DNA from: Plantago elongata
Lineage: Eukaryota; Streptophyta; Magnoliopsida; Lamiales; Plantaginaceae
DNA length: 64,000 nucleotides
Reading direction: 5' to 3'
Assembly: GCA_036897095.1 (NCBI GenBank)
Contig: JAYMSP010000202.1
Span: 1-64,000, forward strand
The first letter of the stretch is position 1, and each line of letters opens with the position of its first letter. The notes under the pieces are model-generated. The model was not told the origin of the DNA, did no database searches, and was given only the letters and a program-made list of their open reading frames with translations. The translations under genes were made by a program, and so were the position numbers. Shown in pieces: positions 26,892 to 38,221 of the stretch.

Positions 26892-27129
26892 CTTCGAATC
26901 AAATTGATTCCCGTGGAGAAACGGAAATCGAATCGAGTGTTTGAGAAATATTGCGATACGGGTGCAAATTGAGGTCAACGATGGGTTGAATGTTCAGTGA
27001 TTGATTATGGTGGGCATTCCAGCAGAAAGGTGTTGTTATTTTAAATCTCAGGTGGTTGATTGATTGTCTGTAATCTTCTGTATTAATAATTCGTGTTAAC
27101 GAAGAGGAAGACAACTCCGAAATGACTAA

Positions 27130-27731
27130 GACCAGCCCCAATGGGGCGTTATGGCCCGACGCCGCGCAATGGCGGCCCTAAGGCGCGGCGTCTCACCACG
27201 CGGACATGCCCATGCCGCGGCGTGCGTGCCACGCCGTCGCGTGTCCAGCTGCTACCACGTGTAAAACCTTTTCTTTTTCTTTTTCATTTTTATATTTTAT
27301 CCAATTTTAAGCGCAAATAATATAAATGTAAACAATATATAAAAATTATCAACGGTTTTGTTTCTTCGAGATCTACGAATATATATTATTTTTGGATCAT
27401 TCCATCTCGAATTCATTTTCTCTCTCAATTAAATTCAAAATTGTAATACAACCTATAAAAATTCAATTTTATTAATTTCGACTTCTAAACACTATTATAA
27501 TATATTAAATATGTTTTTAGCAAAATAAAAAAAATATTTTTTTAAAATTTTAATTAATGACTTAAAAAAATACAATTTCATTAATTTTAACATCTAATCA
27601 CTCTTATAATATGAATAATATGTAAATTAAAATTAAAAAAATTAAAAATTTCATAACGTGACGACGACGCGTTATCACTGAAGAAAAAACGCACGACAAC
27701 GTATCGTCGATCGTTACCATTGGAGATGGTC
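27130..27731. mobile_element. 602-bp MITE with TAA target duplication, copy 1
   Basis: The ends are GACCAGCCCCAATGG... and ...CCATTGGAGATGGTC, an imperfect 15-bp inverted repeat. TAA lies on both sides (27127-27129, 27732-27734). The first ~130 bp are unusually GC-rich (CGCCGCGC-type), the middle ~400 bp very AT-rich, and the right ~70 bp CG-rich again. Three related copies lie at 55693, 56944 and 57850. A 3-bp TAA duplication suggests the PIF/Harbinger superfamily. Confidence 0.75.
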
Positions 27732-27734
27732 TAA

Positions 27735-29388
27735 TAGGCTGCTGGAATGTTTTGCTCCTTCGCCCCACAAAAGTTGTACAATTGTTATCTAAAACCTATA
27801 ATTAAAATTAATTTGTGATCCAAGTCCATTTAAAAATTAATTAAAATTCAAAATTACATGGGTATTATAAATGTATGTTTTTATCGGTGTGGATGTAGGA
27901 CGTTTCTGTAATGTAAAGTTAGTATTTATTGGTGTAACCTTAATGTTGATGTATCACACCCTATGATACATCATGCATAGTCAAGATCCATCCTCCGGGT
28001 CTCATACTCTCATGAAGTCTCATCCGACTACAACTTCTGCCTCGCTTAATTCCATTCTTCACTGTTCCTATTTCATGAATTGTTGGGTTTAAGTAGTGAT
28101 ACAAAATATCAGATTCGTTGGTCATTGTCAGTGCTCTGGATTATCTTCCATCTGTTCAGAGTTGTTCTTTGCTTCACGCTTTCACCTATTCAGGAAACTT
28201 GCAATGACAAAATGCTTCTGTGTGCATCAGCTAAATAGAGAAAAACGAGAGTAACCAATACAGAATGCCACATCAATACAGACTGTTGCATTCGTCCAGT
28301 TACAGTCAAGGGCTCGGCTAGACCTAGAAGTATCATCTGAGTACCAAATCCAAAACATTATTGTAAGAATCGAAGTATGACAGACCAGCATTTCAAAGTC
28401 ACTTTTTCAAATTCAGGTTTCATATAGAGGCAATATCTTTTACAGAGAGCATAATGTTTGCTGCAGGTAAGGTTCAAGTCTGAAGTCTGAACAAGACAAT
28501 ACCTCAAGTCCTCAAGGTTATGCCGATTGCCAGCTTCATACAGCAGTAACATTCTTTGAATGTTCAACTAGGATGTGAACAGAGATATAAGGGATGCTAC
28601 TTTCTGAATGCATTGCCAAATTGCACATACTATACTAGAATTCTAATTATGTTTCCATCTCATAGTCCACACTCTAAAGTCTACACCACAGTACAACAAT
28701 CCCATGTTTCCATCTCATAGTCCAAACTCTAAAGTCTACACCACAGTACCACAATGCCAAGCTATTGAACGAGAGTTTGCACTAACTGTGTTCCAGAAAG
28801 CTAGCCATCTGCTAATCACAGCAAAGATCAATTTATTGAACCGTGGTCGTGGTGAATCAGTGTATCTCCATAGGGAAAGATCAACAGGCCAGAAGTTTAC
28901 CTATTCAAATTGGGCTCGAAATTGGCTAAAGCAGAAGTCATACACTCTGATGAACAAGATCAAATATCTCATACAGCAGGAAAAGAATTAGCAGAAACAT
29001 AATTACATCTGCATCATGAATTATGAGCACAATTGTGAAATTTACATCTTCCACCATTTAGTAGGATTCAAAATTGCCGTCACAATGTGTCAATGTACAA
29101 TAGCCATCAAATTTGCAGAGCAGTTGTGAACCAAAAACAAACTCTCCCTCTAATGAACAAACAAATTTCACAAACACAAGACTCAATCGATAATCACAAT
29201 GACAAACTGAAACAAAAAAAGCAAGCGAAGTAGCTGATCAATTAATACGGAAATCCATTTCATTTATAAAAACGAGTAACAAACATACACCGATCTAAGA
29301 AAGATCGAAGAACATCAACACCTAAACAGGAAACATAAACCCTAAATCTACATCTACCACATCTATCCCTCACCCCAAACCGAAGACC
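27735..29388. other. Spacer between the MITE and histone H4
   Basis: No coding exons were recognised. It contains a 54-55-bp tandem duplication (28649-28757) and, toward the right, the probable H4 3' UTR. Confidence 0.4.
28649..28757. repeat. 54-bp tandem duplication
   Basis: The unit ATGTTTCCATCTCATAGTCC...CCACAGTACNACAATNCC occurs at 28649-28703 and again at 28704-28757 with about four differences. Confidence 0.8.
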
Positions 29389-29817
<429 letters not shown>

Positions 29818-29829
29818 TGGGCTTTGTAA

Positions 29830-31400
29830 TATACGGTTGTGATGAGAATCTACGTAGTATGGCTGGTTTTGCGCTGAACCGTTGATGGGTACATGATCGA
29901 CGGACGTGTGTGATTCTTAGAGTTGCGTGGATTGAGAATCTTGTTTTATATATTTAAGCATCATTGTTATGATTTTATTTTTTGTTGAATGTTCATGTAG
30001 TATGTGTATTGGAAATATTATAGTCTCAAGGCCTATTATTATAATTTTAAATAGCAACGGTGGTATTTTTAGCATTTGTGAAAATTTTATGATTTAATTT
30101 TTTTACAAATATTTTCATAGTTTTAAGAGACACTATTATGGTTTAAGTATCAATATTATGTTTTTAGCCTGTGTTGCATTTTCGTAATTTATTATAATTT
30201 TAAGAGGCATTTTTGTAGTTTTAAGATCCATTCTTATAGTTTTAAACATTAATGTTATAACTATATTTATATTATGTTGAGTAGATGCATGTATTATTTT
30301 TAGCGCATATATATTATAGTTATAAGAAATATAGTTGTAATTCTAAACATTAACATTAGTGTTTTAGCTTATGCAAAATATTTATGATATGATTTTTGAC
30401 AAATGTTTTCTTATAGTTATAAGAGGTGCGATGATGGTTTTATGTATAAATGTTACTGTGTTTAGCATGTGTTGCATATTTTTGCTCTGTTATAGTTTTA
30501 AAATGCAATGTTATGATTTTAAGTATAATGTTACTGTTCTTAGCATGCGTTTTACGTTTCTTCTTTGTCTTTAAGCACCAAAGTGATAGTGTTAATGAGA
30601 GTTATTATAATTTCAACATAGTTAATAAATATTTTTAAGCAGGTGCTAATGTTGACATCCGAGTTTGATGATTGGTGCAACTGCAAAATTGAAGCATCAA
30701 GCATAAGCAACAAAAGGCAGAAGTCGAAGTTCACCTACAAATTTAATAAAAAAGATTTATTTTAACTCAATTTGCATTTGCATACAAAAGAAATCGAATT
30801 AACGGCTATTGTAAATTTTTTATACGGGAATTGATGTTTTAAAACATTTGGATGAGTATTTCAATATTGTAATGATTGAATGTTTCAAGTTGCTGAATAA
30901 GCATGTTTAAAATGGAACTTTTAAAACTATGACTCCATAAAACCATCACACCATCACTTAAAATATTAAAAAGAGTGGTTAAAATTATAATTGAAATATA
31001 TATACCGACGCGTTAAGACCATCATATCATATTTTAAAGTATTAGCAAAATACATTAAAATCGTAACTTAAATTTCCAATACTAACAACTACAAACTATA
31101 ACACATAATCTATTAAAAATATAGCGAGAATTATTTTCTCAGCAGTTTAAAAAAATTTGGCCGGTTGAACCACTAAAATTTAAAAACCACAAAAAAACAC
31201 AATTTATTTTTCTATTTTTAAATTTTCTTTCGCCTTTTTTAAGATTTTGACTCGCTTTTTTTATGAAACTATATTTGGGTGGTAAATGGTAATAGATGGG
31301 CAACATTAATTGAAGTGTTTACTCATGAGGAAAATATAATTTATTTATATATACTTTATTAAAGTAACCAATTTCTCAAAAGTCATGAAATTCTAATTTA
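29830..31400. repeat. AT-rich spacer with degenerate repeated words
   Basis: From about 29960 to 30640, variants of 'ATAGTTTTAAG..GC(A)..TTATG..TTTTAGCATGTGTTGCAT' recur at irregular intervals of roughly 60-120 bp, indicating an old tandem array. No coding region is seen. Confidence 0.4.
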
Positions 31401-31402
31401 TT

Positions 31403-31500
31403 AAGGTTGTCTCCAACAATATTGCAATGGAGAGTTGCAACGCTGTTGGAACTGACGCTCATACTCCATTAGAGAGTTGTAACTGTTGGAGATGAACTCA
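31403..31500. mobile_element. Small foldback element (possible MITE)
   Basis: TTGTCTCCAACAATATTGC on the left is roughly the inverted complement of AACTGTTGGAGATGAA on the right, about 100 bp in all. The internal GGAGAGTTG words are also inverted. No convincing target duplication was seen. Confidence 0.3.
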
Positions 31501-31776
31501 CATGGCACATGATGGCCGAGCTCTAACTACCGGTAGCATCTCGCCATGGTAAGCCCCCAATCAGCTACTAATATTGTATTTAGCTCTTGTGGTGGCTTTT
31601 AAACTTTATTATATCTTTACAAGCAAAAGGGAAATTAGCCGGAGTATCAAGTTTTGGTTTAATTGAGGAGTGACCTCTGGATCACCAATTACAACATTAT
31701 ATGTCAACATTTTATTGTTTTATTACATGTTGTGTGTTTTTGTATATCGTCGTTTCTTAAATCACCATTGTACAAA

Positions 31777-32352
31777 TCACCATCCAGATGGTACAGGTCG
31801 CATTTCTGGTGGTATATATTCACTCATGGGTTTGCTTGCAAGACTTTCGGCTAGCATGGTTTTGCCCGTGATATGTCCTACATCCATGGGCTCGTTCCCG
31901 AACCTTTCAACTGGTACGGTTTCACCCGAAATATATCCTACTTGCATGGGTTCACCGGCGACCCTTTTAGTTGGCATGGGCTCGTGGGCGATATGAATTC
32001 TTTTAAGACAAGTTCCTTCAAAGCAAGAACCCACCTTGTGTCCAATTGGTAAGTGGTTGTCCCATCCCAATTTTGCCGGTACCGGTTTGTGCGCCACCTG
32101 TTCGGGCTTGGGTTTGCTCGCGACTTCAACCTTTTTAAGACAAGTATCTACGCAACTAACTTCATGATTGCCACATCCCTGAAAGCAACTAAGAGAACCC
32201 TCGTTGCTGTTCATACATCCAAATGCGCAAGAAACTATATGCTCTCCGCATTCGACCAGACAATTCCCCATATCAATGATATTACCTTGTCCATGAATGT
32301 GTTGCACTACAACTAGTAGAGAAAAAAGAACGATAATAAGCCTTCTCGCCAT
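31777..32352 (-). CDS. Secreted cysteine-rich protein with Pro/Met repeats, unrecognised
   Basis: A single exon of 191 residues. Residues 1-21 form a clear signal peptide (basic start, then LIIVLFSLLVVV, likely cut after HG), so the protein is probably apoplastic. The mature N-terminus has eight cysteines at 31, 35, 42, 46, 56, 60, 67 and 71. That is CX3C-X6-CX3C, a 9-residue loop, then CX3C-X6-CX3C, the pattern of two antiparallel helices clamped by four disulfides (an extended alpha-hairpinin; inference). CLKK at 71 recurs as CLKR at about 115. The C-terminus consists of roughly 20-residue repeats built on 'EPM.VG.I.G', without cysteine. A minus-strand CTATAAAT at 32423-32430 is a good TATA box. 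I do not recognise the family. Confidence 0.75.
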   Translation of the reverse strand: MARRLIIVLFSLLVVVQHIHGQGNIIDMGNCLVECGEHIVSCAFGCMNSNEGSLSCFQGCGNHEVSCVDTCLKKVEVASKPKPEQVAHKPVPAKLGWDNHLPIGHKVGSCFEGTCLKRIHIAHEPMPTKRVAGEPMQVGYISGETVPVERFGNEPMDVGHITGKTMLAESLASKPMSEYIPPEMRPVPSGW

Positions 32353-32422
32353 TTAATTTTGTGTATTCACGTTTACTACAATATGTTTTTGATATCTCCA
32401 TGCACATTGAGTTATATCCCTC

Positions 32423-32430
32423 ATTTATAG
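32423..32430 (-). promoter_or_regulatory. TATA box of the cysteine-rich gene
   Basis: Minus strand CTATAAAT, 71-78 bases before the ATG at 32352. Confidence 0.55.
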
Positions 32431-32580
32431 TATTTAGTGAATTATATTCCGTTATCTATTTGGTTCATTTTACAAGGATGAAATGAAATGTGCGTGTGCC
32501 TTTGATTGTGGGATTAAGTTGTTTGTGTTTGTTTTGAGGGTCACAGCAAGATGGTGTTTTTCACTTATTCCAACAATATA

Positions 32581-34157
32581 TGTAACCGTCCGAAAATTCA
32601 TTTTTTGAATTTTCACGTTTTAAAATGAACCGTTCGTTAAAGCGGAGCTCGTAAGTATTTTTGGATCAAAATTTATAACTTGTAACATTGTCCAACCCAT
32701 TATTTATCAAAATTCGAGCCCCTTCTCTTTGGAAGTACATTTAAACCCTAATCTCCTTCCGTTAGAAATTTCTAACGGAATACATGATTCCGTGATAAAT
32801 CTGTGACGGAATACATGATCCCGTGATAAATTTGTAACGGAATACAAGATTTCGTTACAAATTTAAATTATTTTATACTTCATTTTGTTTCATTTTTATT
32901 ATAAAAATATACGTTATTTTATTTATATATACTTTATTTAATTTATTGATGATATATATACGTACGTACGCACTACTATATATATGATCGATCGATACGA
33001 ATTTTATGACCGTATTCATGTTTGTGTGAGTGTTAGTTCTTTCTAATGAATTAAGGAGGAGAAGGTAGGTAGGTTAGTACTATGTTAATATATGGAACTG
33101 TGGGTGCCTGCTTAGATTTATACTTAAAGTGTTTAATGGTTTAATCTATGAAAACTAGAGTTGTAATGACTTGGATTAATTTATTAAAGTTGTTTAAATC
33201 ACATAATTAATTGTTAATTGGATCACTAACTACATGTGTAAGCTTACTACGGGCATTTTTCAAGTTCTAGCTACAACTTGTTTTCTCATTAATTTACTCT
33301 TCGTGGTTACTGCTATCATGGTATACAATATTATGGACTGGTATCATATATGATTAATGTTATGTACATACCATAGTTTATTCATTCACGAGTAGAGTTT
33401 ATAGAACATGCATTCATGTTAAAAAGATATTTAAGAATCTAAAGCATTACAAGTTTAAAGTTTAAAGTTAAGCAACGGACTTGTAAAGTACCGTCCTAGC
33501 ATTTGTAGCAATTTCAAGAGTATCGGCCAGAGTGAGATTAGTGCCTCTAGTCATATTTTAAGAGTTTTAAGAGGTCACCATAGACTGGGTAGGGCATTGC
33601 TATACCAAGTGAGCTCGTGATCATGTCATGGTTTTAAGACATTTTAAGAGGAAGTTTGAAGACAAGTTTTATTTTAAGAGATTTTAAGAGAACAAGTTCA
33701 AGGGTTTTAAGTCAAGTCATAGGTTGCAGTGCATTAAACAAGACTAAAAACTTTAAAAGACATAAAGATAGAACTTAAGTCATGACACGTGCATGGATAC
33801 TTGTTCAGTCAGTGGTCACGACTGACCCCTTTTTAAAATATTAATTTTAGGTATTGAAGCCGAGCTGATCAGAGTGACGAGTGTTGCTGGAGCAGTGATC
33901 AATATCAAGAAAATCGTTAGCACTTTTGTTCTCATGATTTCAAAGTCCTTGTAATGTTTCATGATTTATACTTCTACTGTATATTTTTACTAGTTCACGA
34001 ACTTATTTCAAGAACTTTCATATCAAGTATAAAGACGCATAAGGCGTCAAATTACATTTTTTTAATTTTACAATCTAAACTAGTCGAATTTTAAAGCTCA
34101 AGAACTAGTACGAGTTGTATTTTTCATAAATCGAGTTTAAAAAATCGAAACGCTACA
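32581..34157 (+). mobile_element. Possible solo LTR (Gypsy-like), fossil
   Basis: Begins TGTAACCGTCCGAAAA and ends CGAAACGCTACA, the start and end style of many plant Gypsy LTRs. It is about 1.58 kb long, with no internal domain next to it. The flanks do not show a clean 5-bp duplication, so the boundaries are tentative. Its 3' end is included in the tandem duplication beginning at 33989. Confidence 0.4.
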
Positions 34158-34803
34158 ATAACGGTGTAAAACTCAACTACTCATTTTTTTTCAATCTTAA
34201 TCCCCTAATTTAAATGAAAATATATACTAAACTTTATTTGTTACTATCAATCATATTTTATTCACATTTTCCTAAAGATTATATCTTTTTTTTAAATTAT
34301 TATTGAACATGAAATATAGCATTACAATTACAATTGTTGAACAAAAAGAATTTATCAATCGATGCTAGATGCAAATCACCACCAATCTCTATTTAGAGAA
34401 TATACTAGTTCACAAACTTATTTCAAGAACTTTCATGTCAAGTATAAAGACGCACAAGGCATCAAATTACATTTTTTAATTTTACAATCTAAACTAGTCG
34501 AATTTTAAAGCTCAAGAACTAGTACGAGTTGTATTTTTCATAAATCGACAATAACGGTGTAAAACTCAACTACTCATTTTTTTTTCAATCTTAATCCCCT
34601 AATTTAAATGAAAATATATACTAAACTTTATTTGTTACTATCAATCATATTTTATTCACATTTTCCTAAAGATTATATCTTTTTTTTTAATTATTATTGA
34701 ACATGAAATATAACATTACAATTACAATTGTTGAACAAAACGAATTTATCAATCGATGCTAGATGCAAATCACCACCAATTTCTATTCAGATAATATAAT
34801 ACC
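33989..34803. repeat. ~410-bp tandem duplication that splits a SINE
   Basis: Unit 1 is about 33989-34403 and unit 2 about 34404-34790. They share TAGTTCAC(G/A)AACTTATTTCAAG, the CCTAAAGATTATATCT target site and the first ~100 bp of the SINE. Unit 1 ends inside the SINE body and runs straight into the start of unit 2. Unit 2 lacks about 20 bp present in unit 1 around 34135-34155. Confidence 0.8.
34287..34403 (-). mobile_element. tRNA-derived SINE, copy 3 (partial, made by duplication)
   Basis: Only the 3' half of the family consensus is present (minus strand, from the T-run to CACCACCAATCTCTATT). It is cut by the tandem-duplication junction, not by an independent insertion. Confidence 0.75.
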
Positions 34804-34910
34804 ACCAATCTCTATTGAGAGAATATAATCACCCATTTCGGAGAATCAAACCCATAAACTCATAGTTACAGGGTGTATCAGCTTGTAACTCGACTACATA
34901 CGATTTGACA
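34681..34910 (-). mobile_element. tRNA-derived SINE, copy 4, with 16-bp target duplication
   Basis: A minus-strand copy bounded by a perfect 16-bp direct repeat, CCTAAAGATTATATCT, at 34665-34680 and 34911-34926. This fixes the family's ends: 5' GTCAAA(G/T)CG... and 3' ...TTCAATAATAATTAAAAAAAAA. A ~30-bp internal repeat (ACCACCAATCTCTATT...) marks the tandem-duplication junction. The tRNA-like half is worn compared with copies 1 and 2. Confidence 0.85.
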
Positions 34911-35135
34911 CCTAAAGATTATATCTAAACCAACGAGAATTTGAATTTGTAAACCAACGAGGGTAGCTAGGCAGGTTGCACCCAATTAATTAACAACAAA
35001 CAAGGAAGACTTTAATCCACCTTTCAAAGTTTAAAGAGATACTCCACCAAAAAACAAACTTCTTGATTTCACTAAGTGTGATATAATGATACATAATGAA
35101 GTGTTAATTATGTCTAATTAAGTAAATCCCATGTT

Positions 35136-35934
35136 GGAGTGTCCATTGATACTGTCGAATAATGAATACACCAGATGTATGAGAAATTGGAATGTAAGGA
35201 GTGGTAATTTGCAATGGCTTATGGGGAATTTGGTACAGTATATAGCTAGTTGTAGAAGGGAAGGGGGGTAGTCCGTGGTGGATTTTTTTCGTCGGTTCAT
35301 AGGCCAACGGACATAAGTTATGTCCAACATTGCGAAGGTGGAGGCTGCTGGTCGAGTGCGGAGGGCAGGAGGACGAGGTGCGGGGGCTGAAACATGTGGG
35401 GGAAGTGGAGAGGACAGAGCTGCTGCTGCAACAACTGGTACGGAGGTCGATGACTGGTCTACTACTGTTTTGCCATAGGAGGGCTATACAAGGGTCAACT
35501 TGGATGCTGCTTTCTCCGTGGATGGGTTGAGAGTGGGAATTGGATATGCGGTCTGGATGTATGGTGGTATTTTTGCTCCGCGTTTGCAGACGGTACACAA
35601 ACCTCTTTCTCCACAGAGTGTGGATGTATATGCTATCCGTGTGGTGGTACATTGGGCTGACTTGCAAGGATGAGAGCGACTTCAAATTTACACCGATGAC
35701 ATTTCCTTAGTTTTTTTTTTTTTAAATTCGTCTGACTTTGAGTTTTCTACAGTAGATCCGATTTTGTTAGACATTAGAGATTTAGCTAGTTCGGTTGAGT
35801 CTCTTTGTTTTAATTATGTTTCGCGTGACAATTTGCTAGCTCATCGACTTGCCCGTCGTGCAGTTTGGTAGGTGCCTTGTGTTTCTTCTTGTTTTCCTTG
35901 GTGATATGGCAAGTTTGATTTGGTTAAAAAAAAA
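35136..35934 (+). mobile_element. 5'-truncated LINE 3' end with RNase H relic
   Basis: AAGTAAATCCCATGTT occurs at 35120-35135 and 35935-35950, flanking an ~800-bp insert that ends in an A11 tail: a target-primed insertion. In the plus strand the insert translates to an RNase H-like domain. It starts VNLDAAFSVDGLRVGIG near 35490, continues 'PLSPQSVDVYAIR' and 'LQIYTDD', and ends 'LLDIRDLASSVESLCF.YVSRDNLLAHRLARRAVW' before a stop at about 35870. Plant L1-type LINEs carry such a C-terminal RNase H. The frame has at least two interruptions. Confidence 0.8.
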
Positions 35935-36634
35935 AAGTAAATCCCATGTTAAGAGTATTTTTTTGGTTTGTGCTGAGAAGCTAAAGTGCATAACCTGAAT
36001 ATATACATCATACAAAGCATAATTAATTATGTCAACAACCTCGTGGCTCATATAGGAGGGAAAATTCTAGCTTTACCACCACATTGTAGGTGTTGTCTGA
36101 CAAATGACTTGTCACCTTGTTTACCAATCGAAGAGAAAAATCTTCTTGTAGAAGTTGATCAGTCTATTCGTGAATCAAGATCATCATCTCCAATATGCAA
36201 CTAACTACCATTATCCTTCTAATTATCTCTAATCATCCTGAGGTAGTTACGAGTTTAAATTAACTACTTGACTCTATTGGCCCGACCTTAATAGCTCAGT
36301 AACAAAGATCTTCTTGGTCACCGTTAAAAATTAATTTATGATTTCTGAATCTGAGTTACCTATGTGATTTTTAGCATATTAAGTGAATTCTAAATATTTA
36401 TTTAGTGGGTAAGGTAATTTCGGGCATCGCTAGTATTGCTCCAAAATTCTCAATTTTGTAACTTTCTGGAAAGTTCAGCTCTTTAACTAAAATGGAAGGA
36501 GGAAAACAAGATAAATGTGACTTGGGTTGTATACTTATGGTGGTGTAGTAAGTTTTTCATTATATTTTATTAGGAAAGAAAATATTTTTTTTACGAATTT
36601 CAAAGTATGATATAATTACGTATACAATATATAT

Positions 36635-37418
36635 GGAGAGAATTACACTTTACGTCCCGTAAATTACAGTCCTCTTCGATTTTGGTCCCCATTTTTTAAG
36701 TTTTGCACATTTCATCCTCAATTTCATATTATGCTCCATATAGTGTGCGTATTTGGTCCCCTCACCTCATACGGAATTCTAATCAGCGCCAATTCATCGC
36801 CACATCATTATTTAAAATTAATTTTCACTTTATTTCTTCTTCTTCCTTTAAGACTCCATTGAAGAGCTTGAAACTTAAGATTTCATGAATATGGAACTTT
36901 CATTTTTTATGGATTATTGAAACAATGATACCATCTTCATAAATCCGACATGTTATATCCACAATTCCAACAAATTCACTTCTCTATTCTTCTTCTCCAA
37001 ATTTATTTTTCATTTTCGTTTTTAAAATTTCTTGCATGGAAGATGGAAGCTAGATCGAAGCTCTGCCGAAGTTTTCAAGCTCCGACCATGGAAGCTCCAA
37101 CAGTGGAGATTCCCATCCCATGAAAGTTTGATGAAATTTAAATCATAATTTTGAAGATTTTTTTATTATGTATGTTGAATTCAGTATTTAGTTTTCTTTT
37201 TTATGCTTAAAGTATTTTTCTAATCTATTTTTTGGGGTTTTTATTTTTTTTAAATTTAATTTTAGTATTTTTTAAATGAGAATACAACCGGAATTAAGGA
37301 GATCTCTACACGTGTCCAACTAAATGTATTTGGGAGGAAATTGAGAATCGCACTTACAAAGTACAAAAAATGAGATAAAAAACGAAGAGAACGGCGACTT
37401 AAGGAACGAAATTCTCTC
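36635..37418. mobile_element. 784-bp non-autonomous MULE-like MITE
   Basis: Inverted ends share GAGAGAATT, a CGT(T)CC..TAA block, TCCTCTTCG / TTCTCTTCG, CATTTTTT..GT and TCTCAATTTCC-like words across about 90 bp. A 9-bp AATATATAT lies on each side (36626-36634, 37419-37427), although the context is AT-repetitive. The interior around 37030-37130 is rich in GGAAGCT/AGCTCC words. No transposase is present. Confidence 0.65.
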
Positions 37419-37433
37419 AATATATATATACAA

Positions 37434-37630
37434 AGTCTCATGAGAGACGGTTTTTATGTAGAGACGGACCATAATACCAATAAAAATGCCTATGTTATTA
37501 AGCAAAACACCCATGTTGAAATAATTATTGTTATAATATGAAAAAACTTCAATATCTAAAACATGAGTATTTTAATTAATAACATGGATGATTTTATTAA
37601 TAACATGGTCGTCTCTAAAGACCGTCGATC
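37434..37630. mobile_element. MITE-like dispersed repeat, copy 2
   Basis: Related to 8865-9075 in ACX4 intron 8: shared head AGTCTCATGAGAGACGG, shared 'TTAATTAATAACATGGATGATTTT', and an inverted GTCTCTA...GACCGT end. It lies directly right of the MULE-like MITE. Confidence 0.55.
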
Positions 37631-38221
37631 ATAATTCATAATACTTGCTCTAATATATATCATAGACCTCTTCATATTAGACTTTCTGGTGGTATGAAGT
37701 ATGATCAAGAGCTGTTTGATTGATATGTTGAACCTCTGAAAGCAGACATAACATGCTTATTTTTTAAAAGTCATAGCTGCAATTGCAAGTCATCTGAACA
37801 GTACACAAAAACTGGAGAGGAACAAAGGCACAAAAAAATTGACTCATTTTCCTCATTTAAAAGAAACAATGCATCAATTCTTACCTACTGATTCTGACCT
37901 CTCCTAAAATGGATTCCCAAATTGTAACTGAACTTTTTCAACTTGGTGGAGCCCAAGATGTTAAGCTTGCAACTCTCACACAATTAGGCTTGAATAATTT
38001 GCACCCCACTAAACAAGTGATGAATGCCTAATTTGTTATGTTACAGCCTAAATCATACATGGCTTTAGCTTCACTCTTACTCATATTTCCATAAAATAAT
38101 ATTCCCATCATTAATCAGTTCTCCTCTACTCCCTCTATAATACCACTTATAGCTTTTCTGTCTCATCAGTCATCTCTGTGGAAGTTAACTGAACTACTGA
38201 ACTAACTATCTGTTTTTAGCA